Source: Bacillota bacterium (GTDB taxonomy: Bacteria > Bacillota > Clostridia > DSM-8532). Taken from it: 64,000 nucleotides of DNA. Positions 16,895 to 25,104 of the stretch are shown here, one piece after another (within the stretch, counting starts at the first letter, position 1; each line of letters begins with the position of its first letter). The notes under the pieces were generated by a model that was given only the letters and a program-made list of their open reading frames with translations, searched no databases and was not told the origin of the DNA. A program made the translations under genes and the position numbers. The DNA is taken from assembly GCA_022702935.2 (NCBI GenBank), contig JAKIML020000070.1:1-64000 (forward strand), read 5' to 3'.

Positions 16895-17374
16895 TTACTT
16901 CTTGGTATCAAAAAAGTACGATGGTGTATTGTTGTTGACGGGCTTATAAGCCCCCCTTACACGCTTAAAGTTCTCGGCCTGTTTGATCTTATCCCTGGTG
17001 TCCTGCATCTCGGCCTTGACCAAAGCGATGTTCTCATCCTCAAGCTCCTTGATCTCTCCAAGGAGTTGATGGATTTGGCTTACAACCTCCTTGAGCTCTT
17101 TCACACCGGGGAGATGGTGCTTGGGCAGCTCCTCCAGGGAGGACAGGGACAGACTGCTTTTGAGTCTGTCGGTAAGCAGAGCAAACTGCTCATCAAGCTT
17201 GTCCACCGCATCCATCCGCAGTTGCTTCTCATCGAGCAGGGTTTGCATATCGTCCAATCTATCGGAGGTAAGCGCATCCCTCTCGCTGCGGGTATACAGA
17301 AGTATCTCCCTGATCAGTTCAAGCTTTTTGAGGCTTATTTCATTCAGTTTCTGAACAATTTCAGCAGCTTCCAT
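16895..17374 (-). CDS. FliT/FlgN-type flagellar export chaperone
   Basis: A 159-residue all-helical protein with heptad-like stretches (residues 1-70 and 90-140), as in the FlgN/FliT chaperone family that escorts hook-associated proteins or FliD to the export gate. The C-terminal tail (KPVNNNTPSYFFDTKK) resembles tails of clostridial FlgN-family proteins. Its place right after fliS matches fliT of B. subtilis, so FliD is the likely client; that is inference from position. A second chaperone gene of the family lies next to flgK (27171-27677). Confidence 0.7.
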   Translation of the reverse strand: MEAAEIVQKLNEISLKKLELIREILLYTRSERDALTSDRLDDMQTLLDEKQLRMDAVDKLDEQFALLTDRLKSSLSLSSLEELPKHHLPGVKELKEVVSQIHQLLGEIKELEDENIALVKAEMQDTRDKIKQAENFKRVRGAYKPVNNNTPSYFFDTKK

Positions 17375-17386
17375 ATTTACGTCCTA

Positions 17387-17791
17387 TCAGAGTGAAGCCA
17401 CTTCGGGTCTCTTGGCCTGAACCTTGGCAGCCTTCATGGCCTGCTCCCAGGTGTCCCTCAGGACCTTGGCAAAACTCAGGACCTCCTCCAGAATGCTTTT
17501 ATCCTTGGCAATATTAGCCTCCACCAGTCTGTTGAGAAGATAATCGTAAATGGCATAAAGACTTTTAGACACCTCGAATTGCATGTCCAGGGTATTCATG
17601 AACTCCTTGATGATGTCCTGTGCCCTGATGATATTATTATGCGCATCCTGAACATTATGCTTGTCAATGCAGTCAATGCCCCGCATGATAAACTTGACCA
17701 AGCCGTTATAGAGCATCAGAGTAAGCTCTTCAGGGCTGGATGTGTTAATGGTGTTTTCCTTGTACTGGTTATATGCATTATATGCAATCAT
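17387..17791 (-). CDS. fliS: Flagellin export chaperone FliS
   Basis: Binds the C-terminus of flagellin in the cytoplasm and prevents premature assembly. The conserved N-terminus NAYNQYKENTI with SSPEELTLMLYNGLVKF identifies FliS, and the helical bundle continues to the end. 134 residues from the ATG at 17791, which has GGGAGG upstream; the longer frame to 17833 is not needed. Follows fliD by 57 bases. Confidence 0.95.
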   Translation of the reverse strand: MIAYNAYNQYKENTINTSSPEELTLMLYNGLVKFIMRGIDCIDKHNVQDAHNNIIRAQDIIKEFMNTLDMQFEVSKSLYAIYDYLLNRLVEANIAKDKSILEEVLSFAKVLRDTWEQAMKAAKVQAKRPEVASL

Positions 17792-17848
17792 GAATAAACC
17801 TCCCGCTACACTGGTGGTATATAAACTTAGCACGCAGCCGCCTTATGA

Positions 17849-19771
17849 TTATGCGCCGCCCCCAAATTGACTGAGGATCCACGAACTTTGCTGATTCATT
17901 TTGTTAAGCATGGTTTCCAGGGCTGAGAATTTGCTGTAATAACTCTCTTCCTTCTTAGCAAGCTTTGCAACCAGGTCATCAATTCTGTCGTCATAGTCCT
18001 CCAACTCGTAAGAAAGAAGATTTTTTGTGTTGGTCAGATCGTTCTCAATGCCGGCCTTCTCCAGGAGTGTGCCCTTATAGCCCTTGGCATTTCGCACCGT
18101 TGATATATTATCTTCAATGATGCTGGCCAGTCTTCTCAGTACCCCGGACTGCTTGTGATAGGCCTGCTTCTCCTCGGATGTAAAATCTCTGGAATAGGTG
18201 GGATACTGGGAGGATGTGCCGTTAAGCAGCTTTGTCACTTCATCGGGATTGTTGGTCAGCGCGTTTCTCAGCTTATCCTCATCCAGATAGAGCTTGCCGT
18301 TGTCGCTATAGGACTTGGATTCAATGCCTATGTCCTTAAGACTGATATTCACACCCTCCACCTTTTCATAGAGGGCCTTTCTCATGGCAAGGGTGATCTG
18401 CTGAAGAATACTGTCATTGCGAAGGATGCCGGTCTTGGCCTTCTTTTCCCATTTCTCAATGTCATCCTCCTTCATCGCTTCCTTCTGGGCGTCGGTGAGG
18501 GGCAGATAATTCCTGTCATACTTTTCATTCACCAAACCATTGATGGAATCGATGAGCTTATTGTACTCTTCAACAAAGGTTTTGATATTATTGACCACTG
18601 AGTCAATATCCTGCTCCACCGTCAGGGTTTCTCCGGTAGAGGATGCTGCATGGGCCTTTTTCAATGAATAGGTAATCCCGTTGACTGTAAAGTTGTTGGA
18701 GCTTCTGACAATGGTTTCCCCATCGATCTGTACCACAGCATCCTTACCCGCAGTGATTGAACCTAGGCCGAGGGCCGCCAACAGATTGGAGCCGTCAAGA
18801 TCCTCCAGCTTAAGAGTATCGCCGGTGCCTGTTTGCTTGGCGGCCAGCGTGATCTTATCGGTGATTTCATCATAGCTGATGGTCACATTGGCTTCAGCAC
18901 TGTTATTAATGGTATCAAAAACCTTCTGCAGCGAATCGGTTTCGCTGAAGGAAAAGGTCTTATTGTTGATAGTGAAGCTGTAGTTGCCGTCGGCATCCTT
19001 TGTCAAAGGTATATTCAGCGAATCTTCAAGGGACGCCAGGGTGCCCTTTATATTGATTCGATTGGAGACACCATTATTAAGCCCAAGATTCTCCAGAACC
19101 CCTGAGGAACCTGAGGCTTCATTGAGGGTCACCTTTGTGGCGCCGTTGGCAGTATCCAAGGTAAACTGATATTTATTAAGATCTTCATTAAGAGTGAGAT
19201 TGACCTGTACCTTTCCGCTGCCAAAGGCCTTGTTGAGCGCATCCTGGAGCTTTGTGGCCAATTCGGTTTCACTGGCATAGTTTTCAAGCGTAATCTCTTT
19301 GGAGACACCATCCAATGTAACAAGGATATTCTTATCGGCCAACTGGGTATTCTCAATGGTTCCCGTAATGGCCTTGCTCACCTTGCCCGCACTGACACTC
19401 CTGGCCGCCTCGGCGACCTGAACCACCTTCACATTCTGTGAGCCCAGATTGGCATTGGCGGCAGCGGTGGCTGTAAGGTATTCGCTGCTGCTGGTTTTAA
19501 CGGTTTTTACTTTTATGGAATTCTCGGACAAAAGATAGGAGGATCTGTTGACAATATCAAAGAACTTGCTTTTAAAGCCCATGAGGGATGTGCTTACACT
19601 CCGATAGGCTTCCTGCTTCCATTGTACGAGGGTCTTCCTTTGCTTTAGTGTATCCAGCGGTAGTCTTTCCACCTGCATGAGCTGTTCAATGATGGACTCA
19701 GTATCCAGGCCGGAAAGACCCGTAAGCCTTAGCTTGGACGTAAAGCTCGAAGTACCGGAAATTGGATTCAT
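17849..19771 (-). CDS. fliD: Flagellar filament cap protein FliD (hook-associated protein 2)
   Basis: Forms the pentameric cap that folds flagellin subunits at the filament tip. N-terminal region (RLTGLSGLDTESIIEQLMQVERLP) and C-terminal region (LEDYDDRIDDLVAKLAKKEESYYSKFSALETMLNKMNQQSSWI) are typical and contain the coiled-coil ends. 640 residues, longer than the usual 450-550, with the extra length in the surface-exposed middle (Thr-, Asn- and Lys-rich repeats of flagellin hook IN motif type). Starts at ATG 19771 with GAGAAGG upstream. Lies 4 bases after flaG. Confidence 0.95.
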   Translation of the reverse strand: MNPISGTSSFTSKLRLTGLSGLDTESIIEQLMQVERLPLDTLKQRKTLVQWKQEAYRSVSTSLMGFKSKFFDIVNRSSYLLSENSIKVKTVKTSSSEYLTATAAANANLGSQNVKVVQVAEAARSVSAGKVSKAITGTIENTQLADKNILVTLDGVSKEITLENYASETELATKLQDALNKAFGSGKVQVNLTLNEDLNKYQFTLDTANGATKVTLNEASGSSGVLENLGLNNGVSNRINIKGTLASLEDSLNIPLTKDADGNYSFTINNKTFSFSETDSLQKVFDTINNSAEANVTISYDEITDKITLAAKQTGTGDTLKLEDLDGSNLLAALGLGSITAGKDAVVQIDGETIVRSSNNFTVNGITYSLKKAHAASSTGETLTVEQDIDSVVNNIKTFVEEYNKLIDSINGLVNEKYDRNYLPLTDAQKEAMKEDDIEKWEKKAKTGILRNDSILQQITLAMRKALYEKVEGVNISLKDIGIESKSYSDNGKLYLDEDKLRNALTNNPDEVTKLLNGTSSQYPTYSRDFTSEEKQAYHKQSGVLRRLASIIEDNISTVRNAKGYKGTLLEKAGIENDLTNTKNLLSYELEDYDDRIDDLVAKLAKKEESYYSKFSALETMLNKMNQQSSWILSQFGGGA

Positions 19772-19775
19772 ACAT

Positions 19776-20129
19776 TCACCTTCTCTCGTCTACCAATAAG
19801 CCCGCTTGTTCCAGCATGCTGGCAAACATGTCCAGAATCTTTTCAGAAGGTATTTCTCTTACCACTTCTTTTGTTTCGGTATCCACGATTCTGACAATGA
19901 TCTCATTAGTCTTTTCATGGATCTTAAATTCAAGGGATCTCCCCTGAATCTGCATTGCTTTATTGGCCTTTTCGACAGCTTTCTGGATAAAGGCCGCACT
20001 CACGTTGGGAAGGGGATTGTCCTGCTCTTCGGGTACACTTTTCCTTGCTATGTCGGCCTTCCCCAGTCCCTGACTATTTACCACATTCATGGTGGTTCTT
20101 AACGTTGCATCCATGCCTTCAATTTTCAT
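19776..20129 (-). CDS. flaG: FlaG family protein
   Basis: Small protein associated with filament length control. The C-terminal half carries the FlaG domain: LEFKIHEKTNEIIVRIVDTE and EVVREIPSEKILDM. 117 residues from the ATG at 20129, which has AAGGAGGG 9 bases upstream; the longer frame to 20174 would begin inside the promoter. It is the first gene of the flaG-fliD-fliS-fliT-yvyF run and is preceded by a sigma-D promoter. Confidence 0.9.
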   Translation of the reverse strand: MKIEGMDATLRTTMNVVNSQGLGKADIARKSVPEEQDNPLPNVSAAFIQKAVEKANKAMQIQGRSLEFKIHEKTNEIIVRIVDTETKEVVREIPSEKILDMFASMLEQAGLLVDERR

Positions 20130-20164
20130 TTGATAGATCCCTCCTTGAATCTTGTCTACTATAA

Positions 20165-20191
20165 ACATCGGCATATTCTAAAGAAAATTTA
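20165..20191 (-). promoter_or_regulatory. Sigma-D (sigma-28) promoter of flaG-fliD-fliS
   Basis: Minus strand: TAAA at 20191-20188, 15-base spacer, GCCGATGT at 20172-20165. This matches the sigma-D consensus TAAA-N15-GCCGATAT at 11 of 12 positions. Confidence 0.85.
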
Positions 20192-20235
20192 GCCGAGAGT
20201 TTTTTTGTAAAAAAAATGATTTTTTTGTTTAGGGC

Positions 20236-20262
20236 TAAAGTATGTTGGTAAAAAACCGATAT
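20236..20262 (+). promoter_or_regulatory. Sigma-D (sigma-28) promoter of flagellin
   Basis: Plus strand: TAAA at 20236-20239, 15-base spacer, ACCGATAT at 20255-20262, 11 of 12 positions of the sigma-D consensus. Transcription would begin near 20269, giving a leader of about 125 bases. It is divergent from the flaG promoter, 45 bases away. Confidence 0.85.
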
Positions 20263-20349
20263 AAGTAACAGGAAGCTTCATTCCCTCGGTAAGGCGCCAA
20301 AGGGGGATGGGCTTACAACCAAGGTCCCGGTGAATAGGGACAATAATAC

Positions 20350-20385
20350 GGGAGAAAGGATTCTCCCCATAAAAATCAAGGAGGA
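20350..20385 (+). promoter_or_regulatory. Candidate CsrA-binding leader of flagellin mRNA
   Basis: A perfect 7-pair hairpin (GGGAGAA at 20350-20356, TTCTCCC at 20361-20367) presents AGGA in a 4-base loop. The second GGA is in the Shine-Dalgarno AAGGAGG (20378-20384), 22 bases further on. One GGA in a loop and one at the ribosome binding site is the arrangement by which CsrA represses hag in B. subtilis. csrA and fliW are encoded nearby. Confidence 0.7.
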
Positions 20386-20392
20386 TGATTTT

Positions 20393-21529
20393 ATGAGAAT
20401 CAATCACAACATTTCAGCTCTTAACACTTATCGTCAGTTAACCCTGAACAACACCAACGGTTCCAAGTCTTTGGAGAAGCTGTCTTCTGGTTACAGAATC
20501 AACCGTGCCGGTGACGACGCTGCTGGTCTTGCCATCAGTGAAAAGATGAGAGGCCAGATCAGAGGTCTCGATATGGCTCAGAAGAATGCTCAGGACGGTA
20601 TTTCCTTGATTCAGACCGCTGAAGGTGCTCTGAATGAGACTCACAGCATTCTGCAGAGAATGAGAGAGCTGGCTGTTCAGTCTGCCAACGACACCAACAC
20701 CGATGACGATCGCGCTGAGCTCCAGAAGGAAGTTGATCAGTTGATCGGCGAGTTGGATCGTATCGCCAACCAGACCCAGTTCAACACCAAGAATCTGCTG
20801 AAGGGTGACTTCGCTCTTGGTATTGACACGGATACCACTGTATCCGATTTATTGGCTGTAGGTGCCTTTGAGTCCCTTACCTTCTCCGGCCTGACAGCAG
20901 AAGAGTGGGAAATCGCAGACAATACCGGTGCTGATGGAACCCTGACATTAACAGGTGCAACCTCTGGTACAGTTCTGGTTTCCAATGTTGTAGCCGCTGA
21001 CGGTACCGCACAAACCATCCGTTTTGGCGGACCTAATGGTGAAAGCGTAACCATCAAGGTCAACAATGCTTTTGCTGCTGGTGACTTGGATGGAACGAAG
21101 TTTAAAGTAACCGGGGACGGAACTCTGAAATTCCACATTGGTTCCAATGCCAACCAGACCATTGATGTTGCCATCGACGACATGAGAGTTACCGGCGGTA
21201 CCACCACTGCAATTACCGCTCTTGGCAGCGTGGATATCACAACCCAGGCCGATGCTGAAACCGCCATCACCACCATTGATGAGGCTATTAAGAAGGTTTC
21301 CAGCACCCGTGCCAGCCTTGGTGCTTACCAGAACAGACTGGAACACACCATCAACAACCTGGGTACCTCTTCTGAGAACCTGACCGCTGCTGAAAGCCGT
21401 ATCCGTGACGTTGATATGGCTAAGGAAATGATGGAGTTCACCAAGAACAACATCCTTACCCAGGCCGCTCAGGCTATGCTGGCTCAGGCCAATCAGCAGC
21501 CCCAGGGCGTACTGCAGCTCCTCAGATAA
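20393..21529 (+). CDS. hag: Flagellin
   Basis: Filament subunit of 378 residues. The conserved N-terminal D0/D1 region begins MRINHNISALNTYRQL and includes SSGYRINRAGDDAAGLAISEKMR; the C-terminal D1/D0 ends with SRIRDVDMAKEMMEFTKNNIL and QANQQPQGVLQLL. The middle (about residues 145-285) is a Thr/Gly/Ala-rich variable domain with IGSNANQTIDVAI marking re-entry to D1. The ATG at 20393 has AAGGAGG 8 bases upstream. Codon choice is visibly more uniform than in neighbours, as expected for an abundant protein. Single-gene unit with its own sigma-D promoter and terminator. Confidence 0.97.
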   Translation: MRINHNISALNTYRQLTLNNTNGSKSLEKLSSGYRINRAGDDAAGLAISEKMRGQIRGLDMAQKNAQDGISLIQTAEGALNETHSILQRMRELAVQSANDTNTDDDRAELQKEVDQLIGELDRIANQTQFNTKNLLKGDFALGIDTDTTVSDLLAVGAFESLTFSGLTAEEWEIADNTGADGTLTLTGATSGTVLVSNVVAADGTAQTIRFGGPNGESVTIKVNNAFAAGDLDGTKFKVTGDGTLKFHIGSNANQTIDVAIDDMRVTGGTTTAITALGSVDITTQADAETAITTIDEAIKKVSSTRASLGAYQNRLEHTINNLGTSSENLTAAESRIRDVDMAKEMMEFTKNNILTQAAQAMLAQANQQPQGVLQLLR

Positions 21530-21551
21530 TCAGTCTGAACATACTGACGAT

Positions 21552-21585
21552 CAGCCGGAAGTTCATCTTCCGGCTTTTCTTTTGT
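21552..21585 (+). terminator. Terminator after flagellin
   Basis: Eight-pair stem GCCGGAAG with CTTCCGGC, 5-base loop, then TTTTCTTTT; 24 bases after the stop. Confidence 0.92.
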
Positions 21586-21604
21586 TCTTTCAATAGTGGC
21601 TATT

Positions 21605-21640
21605 AAAAAAGATGCACTTTTTTGAAGTGCATCTTTTCTT
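21605..21640 (-). terminator. Terminator after csrA
   Basis: Thirteen-base arms (21607-21619 and 21625-21637) with a 5-base loop and T-runs on both sides; on the minus strand six T follow. It ends the flg-fliW-csrA transcript and may also back up the flagellin terminator. Confidence 0.85.
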
Positions 21641-21703
21641 CTGGGCAATATAAAAAGCTCCAAGTTTTTACCTTGAAGCCTTCAGCCTGATCCTAAAATA
21701 GGC

Positions 21704-21946
21704 TTATGCCTCTCCTTTATTTTTGGTAAACATATCATTGAGGGCCTGGATGTCGGTTTCCTTACCCGCTGCAGCAGAGAGGTTCTCCTTGCGGATCTCC
21801 TCATAGATCTCCTTGCGGTGTATGGTTACGCTCTTTGGGGCATTGATGCCGATGCGTACCTGGTCACCCTGAATATCTATTATGGAAAGCTCGATATCCT
21901 GCCCAATCATCAGGGCCTGACCCTTTTTTCTTGTCAAAACGAGCAT
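21704..21946 (-). CDS. csrA: Translational regulator CsrA
   Basis: Dimeric RNA-binding protein that occludes ribosome binding sites at GGA motifs. Canonical N-terminus MLVLTRKKGQALMIG and core VRIGINAPKSVTIHRKEIYEEI. About 80 residues, slightly longer than the usual 60-75 owing to an acidic-hydrophilic tail. The ATG at 21946 has AAGGAG 9 bases upstream and yields the canonical start; the ATG at 21955 does not. In Firmicutes it represses flagellin translation and is antagonised by FliW, encoded immediately upstream. Confidence 0.96.
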   Translation of the reverse strand: MLVLTRKKGQALMIGQDIELSIIDIQGDQVRIGINAPKSVTIHRKEIYEEIRKENLSAAAGKETDIQALNDMFTKNKGEA

Positions 21947-21976
21947 GGTATCCACTCCTTTGCCCCAACGGGCTCA

Positions 21977-22405
21977 TCAATTGGTATTGAGATAATAGCG
22001 CAGAGGGAGATCTTCGTTCTTCTGTATGACCTGTTTCCCCAGCTTTTTCTCCACATTAATTAAAAGCGGAGCCTTTAAATTCACCCTGATCTCCTTAGGG
22101 TTGTCGGGTATGACCACGATGGCCAGGGTCAATACCGTGTTGGGATCGGTGATGCCCAAAAGCTGAACGTCCTCATCCTCAACATCCACACCATAATTAT
22201 CATAAACCATAAACGGGTCGGTGACAACAAAGCACAGCCTGGGATCATCAATGCTTTGAAGCCAGAAGAAGGGTGTCTTATTATCACCATATCCGATAAG
22301 TGTAAACTTTTTATTGTCTTCAAAGCCGGGGATTCCCTCAGGAAATACAATGAAGTCTGCTTCATCAACATCAATAACCCCGAAATGGGCGGTATCCAAC
22401 TTCAT
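21977..22405 (-). CDS. fliW: Flagellar assembly factor FliW
   Basis: Binds either flagellin or CsrA, coupling flagellin secretion to its translation. Typical features are FPEGIPGFEDNKKFTLI near residue 21, FFWLQSIDDPRLCFVVTDP near 46 and the C-terminal VNLKAPLLINVEKKLGKQVI near 108. 142 residues. AAGGAGG precedes the ATG. The gene lies between flgL and csrA as in B. subtilis. Confidence 0.95.
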   Translation of the reverse strand: MKLDTAHFGVIDVDEADFIVFPEGIPGFEDNKKFTLIGYGDNKTPFFWLQSIDDPRLCFVVTDPFMVYDNYGVDVEDEDVQLLGITDPNTVLTLAIVVIPDNPKEIRVNLKAPLLINVEKKLGKQVIQKNEDLPLRYYLNTN

Positions 22406-22427
22406 GGAATAGTCCTCCTTATATATG

Positions 22428-23339
22428 TTATCTCAGGAAATCAACCAAAGAAGGCTGTATAACCCGGGCTCCGGTGGACAGGGATGCCTTGTAGACATTT
22501 TCCTCGTTCATCAGGTTCATAATGGCTTCTGCTATATCCACATCCTCATTCTTGCTCATCAGACGGGTAAAGTTTACATTGTCGTCATCCAGACGATTGG
22601 CGGTAAGCTCCACACGATTCATTCGTGCACCCAAGCCGGCTCTGACACGCAAAAGGTTGTTCATCTGCTCATCCAAATTCTCTACAAGGCCCGAAACTGC
22701 AGCGTTGTCTCCGCTTTGCATGGCCGCGATAATCTGATCAAAGGTATCCACAAAGCTGCTCTTTGTGGTGCCTCCGGTGGCGGGTGCACCGCTGTTGAAC
22801 AGGTCGCTTCCGGGAACGTTCACATTGATGTCATCCCCAATGCCTATCTCAAACTTGATCTGCTCACTGTTGGCCACATCAATATTGAAGGTGCCATCCT
22901 TGTTCAGAAGGGGCTTGTCGGTTTTATAGCCCGAGAAGATATAGCGTCCCGCATAGGTGGCATTGCCCAGGTTGATAAGTTGATCCCTCAACTGAGCTGC
23001 CTCTTCCTTAATCTTTTCCATATCCTCAGTGGTATTGGTTCCGTTGGCGGCTTGTACGGTGATTTCCCGCATACGCTGAACCACCTCGGTAATCTGATTC
23101 ATGGTGGCTTCGGTGATTTCCATCCAGTTGGTGGCATCATCGGTATTCCTTTTATATTGCTGAATCTCAGCCACATCGGTACGAAGCTTCAAGGACTTGG
23201 AGGCCACAATGGGATCGTCCGAAGGGAGGCTGATCTTCTTACCCGTCGCCAACTGCTCCTGATATTTGGCCGTTCTGGTCAAATTGTTGGACAGGCTCAA
23301 CATCATGTTATTTATCAGCATATTATTGGTAATTCTCAT
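22428..23339 (-). CDS. flgL: Hook-filament junction protein FlgL (hook-associated protein 3)
   Basis: Forms the second junction ring between hook and filament. Flagellin-like N-terminus (MRITNNMLINNMMLSLSNN) and C-terminus (ANIAKDK-free helical end AEAIMNLMNEENVYKASLSTGARV). 303 residues, normal size. AAGGAGG lies upstream of the ATG at 23339. It follows flgK by 14 bases. Confidence 0.95.
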   Translation of the reverse strand: MRITNNMLINNMMLSLSNNLTRTAKYQEQLATGKKISLPSDDPIVASKSLKLRTDVAEIQQYKRNTDDATNWMEITEATMNQITEVVQRMREITVQAANGTNTTEDMEKIKEEAAQLRDQLINLGNATYAGRYIFSGYKTDKPLLNKDGTFNIDVANSEQIKFEIGIGDDINVNVPGSDLFNSGAPATGGTTKSSFVDTFDQIIAAMQSGDNAAVSGLVENLDEQMNNLLRVRAGLGARMNRVELTANRLDDDNVNFTRLMSKNEDVDIAEAIMNLMNEENVYKASLSTGARVIQPSLVDFLR

Positions 23340-23353
23340 AAATCCTTACCTCC

Positions 23354-25027
23354 TTAGATTCCCATACGATTTATCAGAATATCCAGCACATCGCCGTAGG
23401 TCTGGATCATCTTGGCCGAAGCGCCATAGATCTGATAATACTTGACCAGATTGGTCATTTCCTCGTTGAGGGAAACCCCTGAAATGGATTGTCTCCGGTT
23501 TATAATCTGATTGGTGATGCCCTCCTGGACGCTGAGGTACTGTTCATATTGCTGTCCATCAACACCCATGGTGGAAATCAGGGTCTTGATGAAGTCCTCG
23601 GGCGTACCTTCCTTGAACATATAGGTGTTATGACGCATTTTCATAAGGTTTGCGAGAACCTCATTGTTTCCCACCTGGCCGGCAACCGAGGAGGCCGAGA
23701 TATTATTGCTGGGATTGTCCTCCACATCAAAGCTGATGGAGAAGTTCCGGGCATTGATCAGCCGATAGCCTGCAACCAGCCGCTCATCATAAGGGGTGGA
23801 AGGATCATCGGTGATACCCTGCTTGGCGGCATAGGCCAGAACCTCATTGAGGAAGGCATTGCTGTCCATGGGTTTTCCGTCAGAGCCCAGCATGGTGAAG
23901 AAGCGGATGCCCGACTCGGGGTCCCCATCCACTGAATTAAGCTTGTAGCCGTTGACATGGCCGACGGTTTTATCAAATTCACCGTCACCGTTGGTGTCCA
24001 TAATACCCTCATTGAAGGACATGGCAAACATCCAAACAAACTCATTCATTTTTCTCTGATAATAGGGAATGCCCTTGCATTCGGGACTGGGTTGTCTGTT
24101 CAGCCCCGGAACACCGTCATTGCCGTCCCGCATATCCAGATAGCCTTTTAATTCCCCGGACTTTACATTAAGCTTATTGCCATCCTCCCAGGATACCTCA
24201 TAGAGATGGTTGATATCCTCGGCATTAAGGTTTTCCTTACGGCTCTCACATTTTAAGTGGACCACATCGGCATGATCTACCAGAGCCTTGCCGCTGATGG
24301 TAACCATAAAACGTTTTTCAGGTTCCCCGTTGGGAAGCTTCAAGCCTGTCTCCACTTCATAGGCGCTGCAGTTCACAAGCTGGGAGAGCTGATCCACAAG
24401 ATGCCCCCGGCGATCCCTCAGATCATTGGCTTTATTGCCCATGATCTCGTAGTTATAGATTTGAAGGTTCAAATCCCGGATCTGATCGGCCAGCGTATTG
24501 ATTTGCTCCACCTTGGAGTAGACCATATTGTTAAGGTCCTCCTGCAGCTTATCAAAGTGTTTGGCCACACTGTTAAAGTACTTGGCAACGGCTACCCCCT
24601 TCTCCATAACCATGGCTCTGGTCGCGTGGCTGGAGGGATCGGTGGAAAGCTGCTGCAAGGCACTGTAGAACTCATTGATTATCTTGGTATACCCATTGTC
24701 GCTGGGTTCATTGTATATGGTCTGCATATCCTCGATGATGGTGGCCTTAACAGTCCATTCACCGAGATATTTGGCTTCACTCCAATATTTTTCATCCAGG
24801 TATTGATCCCTTACCCGGTCCACACTGATGACATCCGAACCCATACCCAGCATGCCCGCGCCGCTGGCCACCAAAAGGGGTCGTGCTGCCACCTGATTGA
24901 CAACCTGCCTGGAATAGCCCGGTGTGTTGGTATTATCCACGTTATGGCTGACATTGGCCATACCGCGCTGTGAGGAGTACAGGCCCCGCAGGGCTATCTC
25001 CATGCCCATAAAGGTGGTATTATTCAT
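23354..25027 (-). CDS. flgK: Hook-associated protein FlgK (canonical copy)
   Basis: First junction protein between hook and filament. N-terminal rod/hook signature (GLYSSQRGMANVSHNVDNTNTPGYSRQ) and C-terminal helices (VSLNEEMTNLVKYYQIYGASAKMIQTYGDVLDILI) are clear. 557 residues, normal. AGGTG precedes the ATG at 25027. The Asn of the usual HNIANANTPGY motif is present in variant form. A second, larger FlgK-type gene is immediately upstream, separated by 77 bases. Confidence 0.95.
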   Translation of the reverse strand: MNNTTFMGMEIALRGLYSSQRGMANVSHNVDNTNTPGYSRQVVNQVAARPLLVASGAGMLGMGSDVISVDRVRDQYLDEKYWSEAKYLGEWTVKATIIEDMQTIYNEPSDNGYTKIINEFYSALQQLSTDPSSHATRAMVMEKGVAVAKYFNSVAKHFDKLQEDLNNMVYSKVEQINTLADQIRDLNLQIYNYEIMGNKANDLRDRRGHLVDQLSQLVNCSAYEVETGLKLPNGEPEKRFMVTISGKALVDHADVVHLKCESRKENLNAEDINHLYEVSWEDGNKLNVKSGELKGYLDMRDGNDGVPGLNRQPSPECKGIPYYQRKMNEFVWMFAMSFNEGIMDTNGDGEFDKTVGHVNGYKLNSVDGDPESGIRFFTMLGSDGKPMDSNAFLNEVLAYAAKQGITDDPSTPYDERLVAGYRLINARNFSISFDVEDNPSNNISASSVAGQVGNNEVLANLMKMRHNTYMFKEGTPEDFIKTLISTMGVDGQQYEQYLSVQEGITNQIINRRQSISGVSLNEEMTNLVKYYQIYGASAKMIQTYGDVLDILINRMGI

Positions 25028-25104
25028 ATTTTCACCTAGCCTTTCGGTTAGTCATTCCTCTGTTTTCTTTTCTTGCGTACCCTCAGCGCTTAAATTAACT
25101 TAGC

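Noticed and set aside
22425-23357. Long plus-strand frame opposite flgL
   Set aside because: Lies wholly antisense to flgL, has no ribosome binding site, and encodes a low-complexity hydrophobic sequence; shadow of flgL codon bias.
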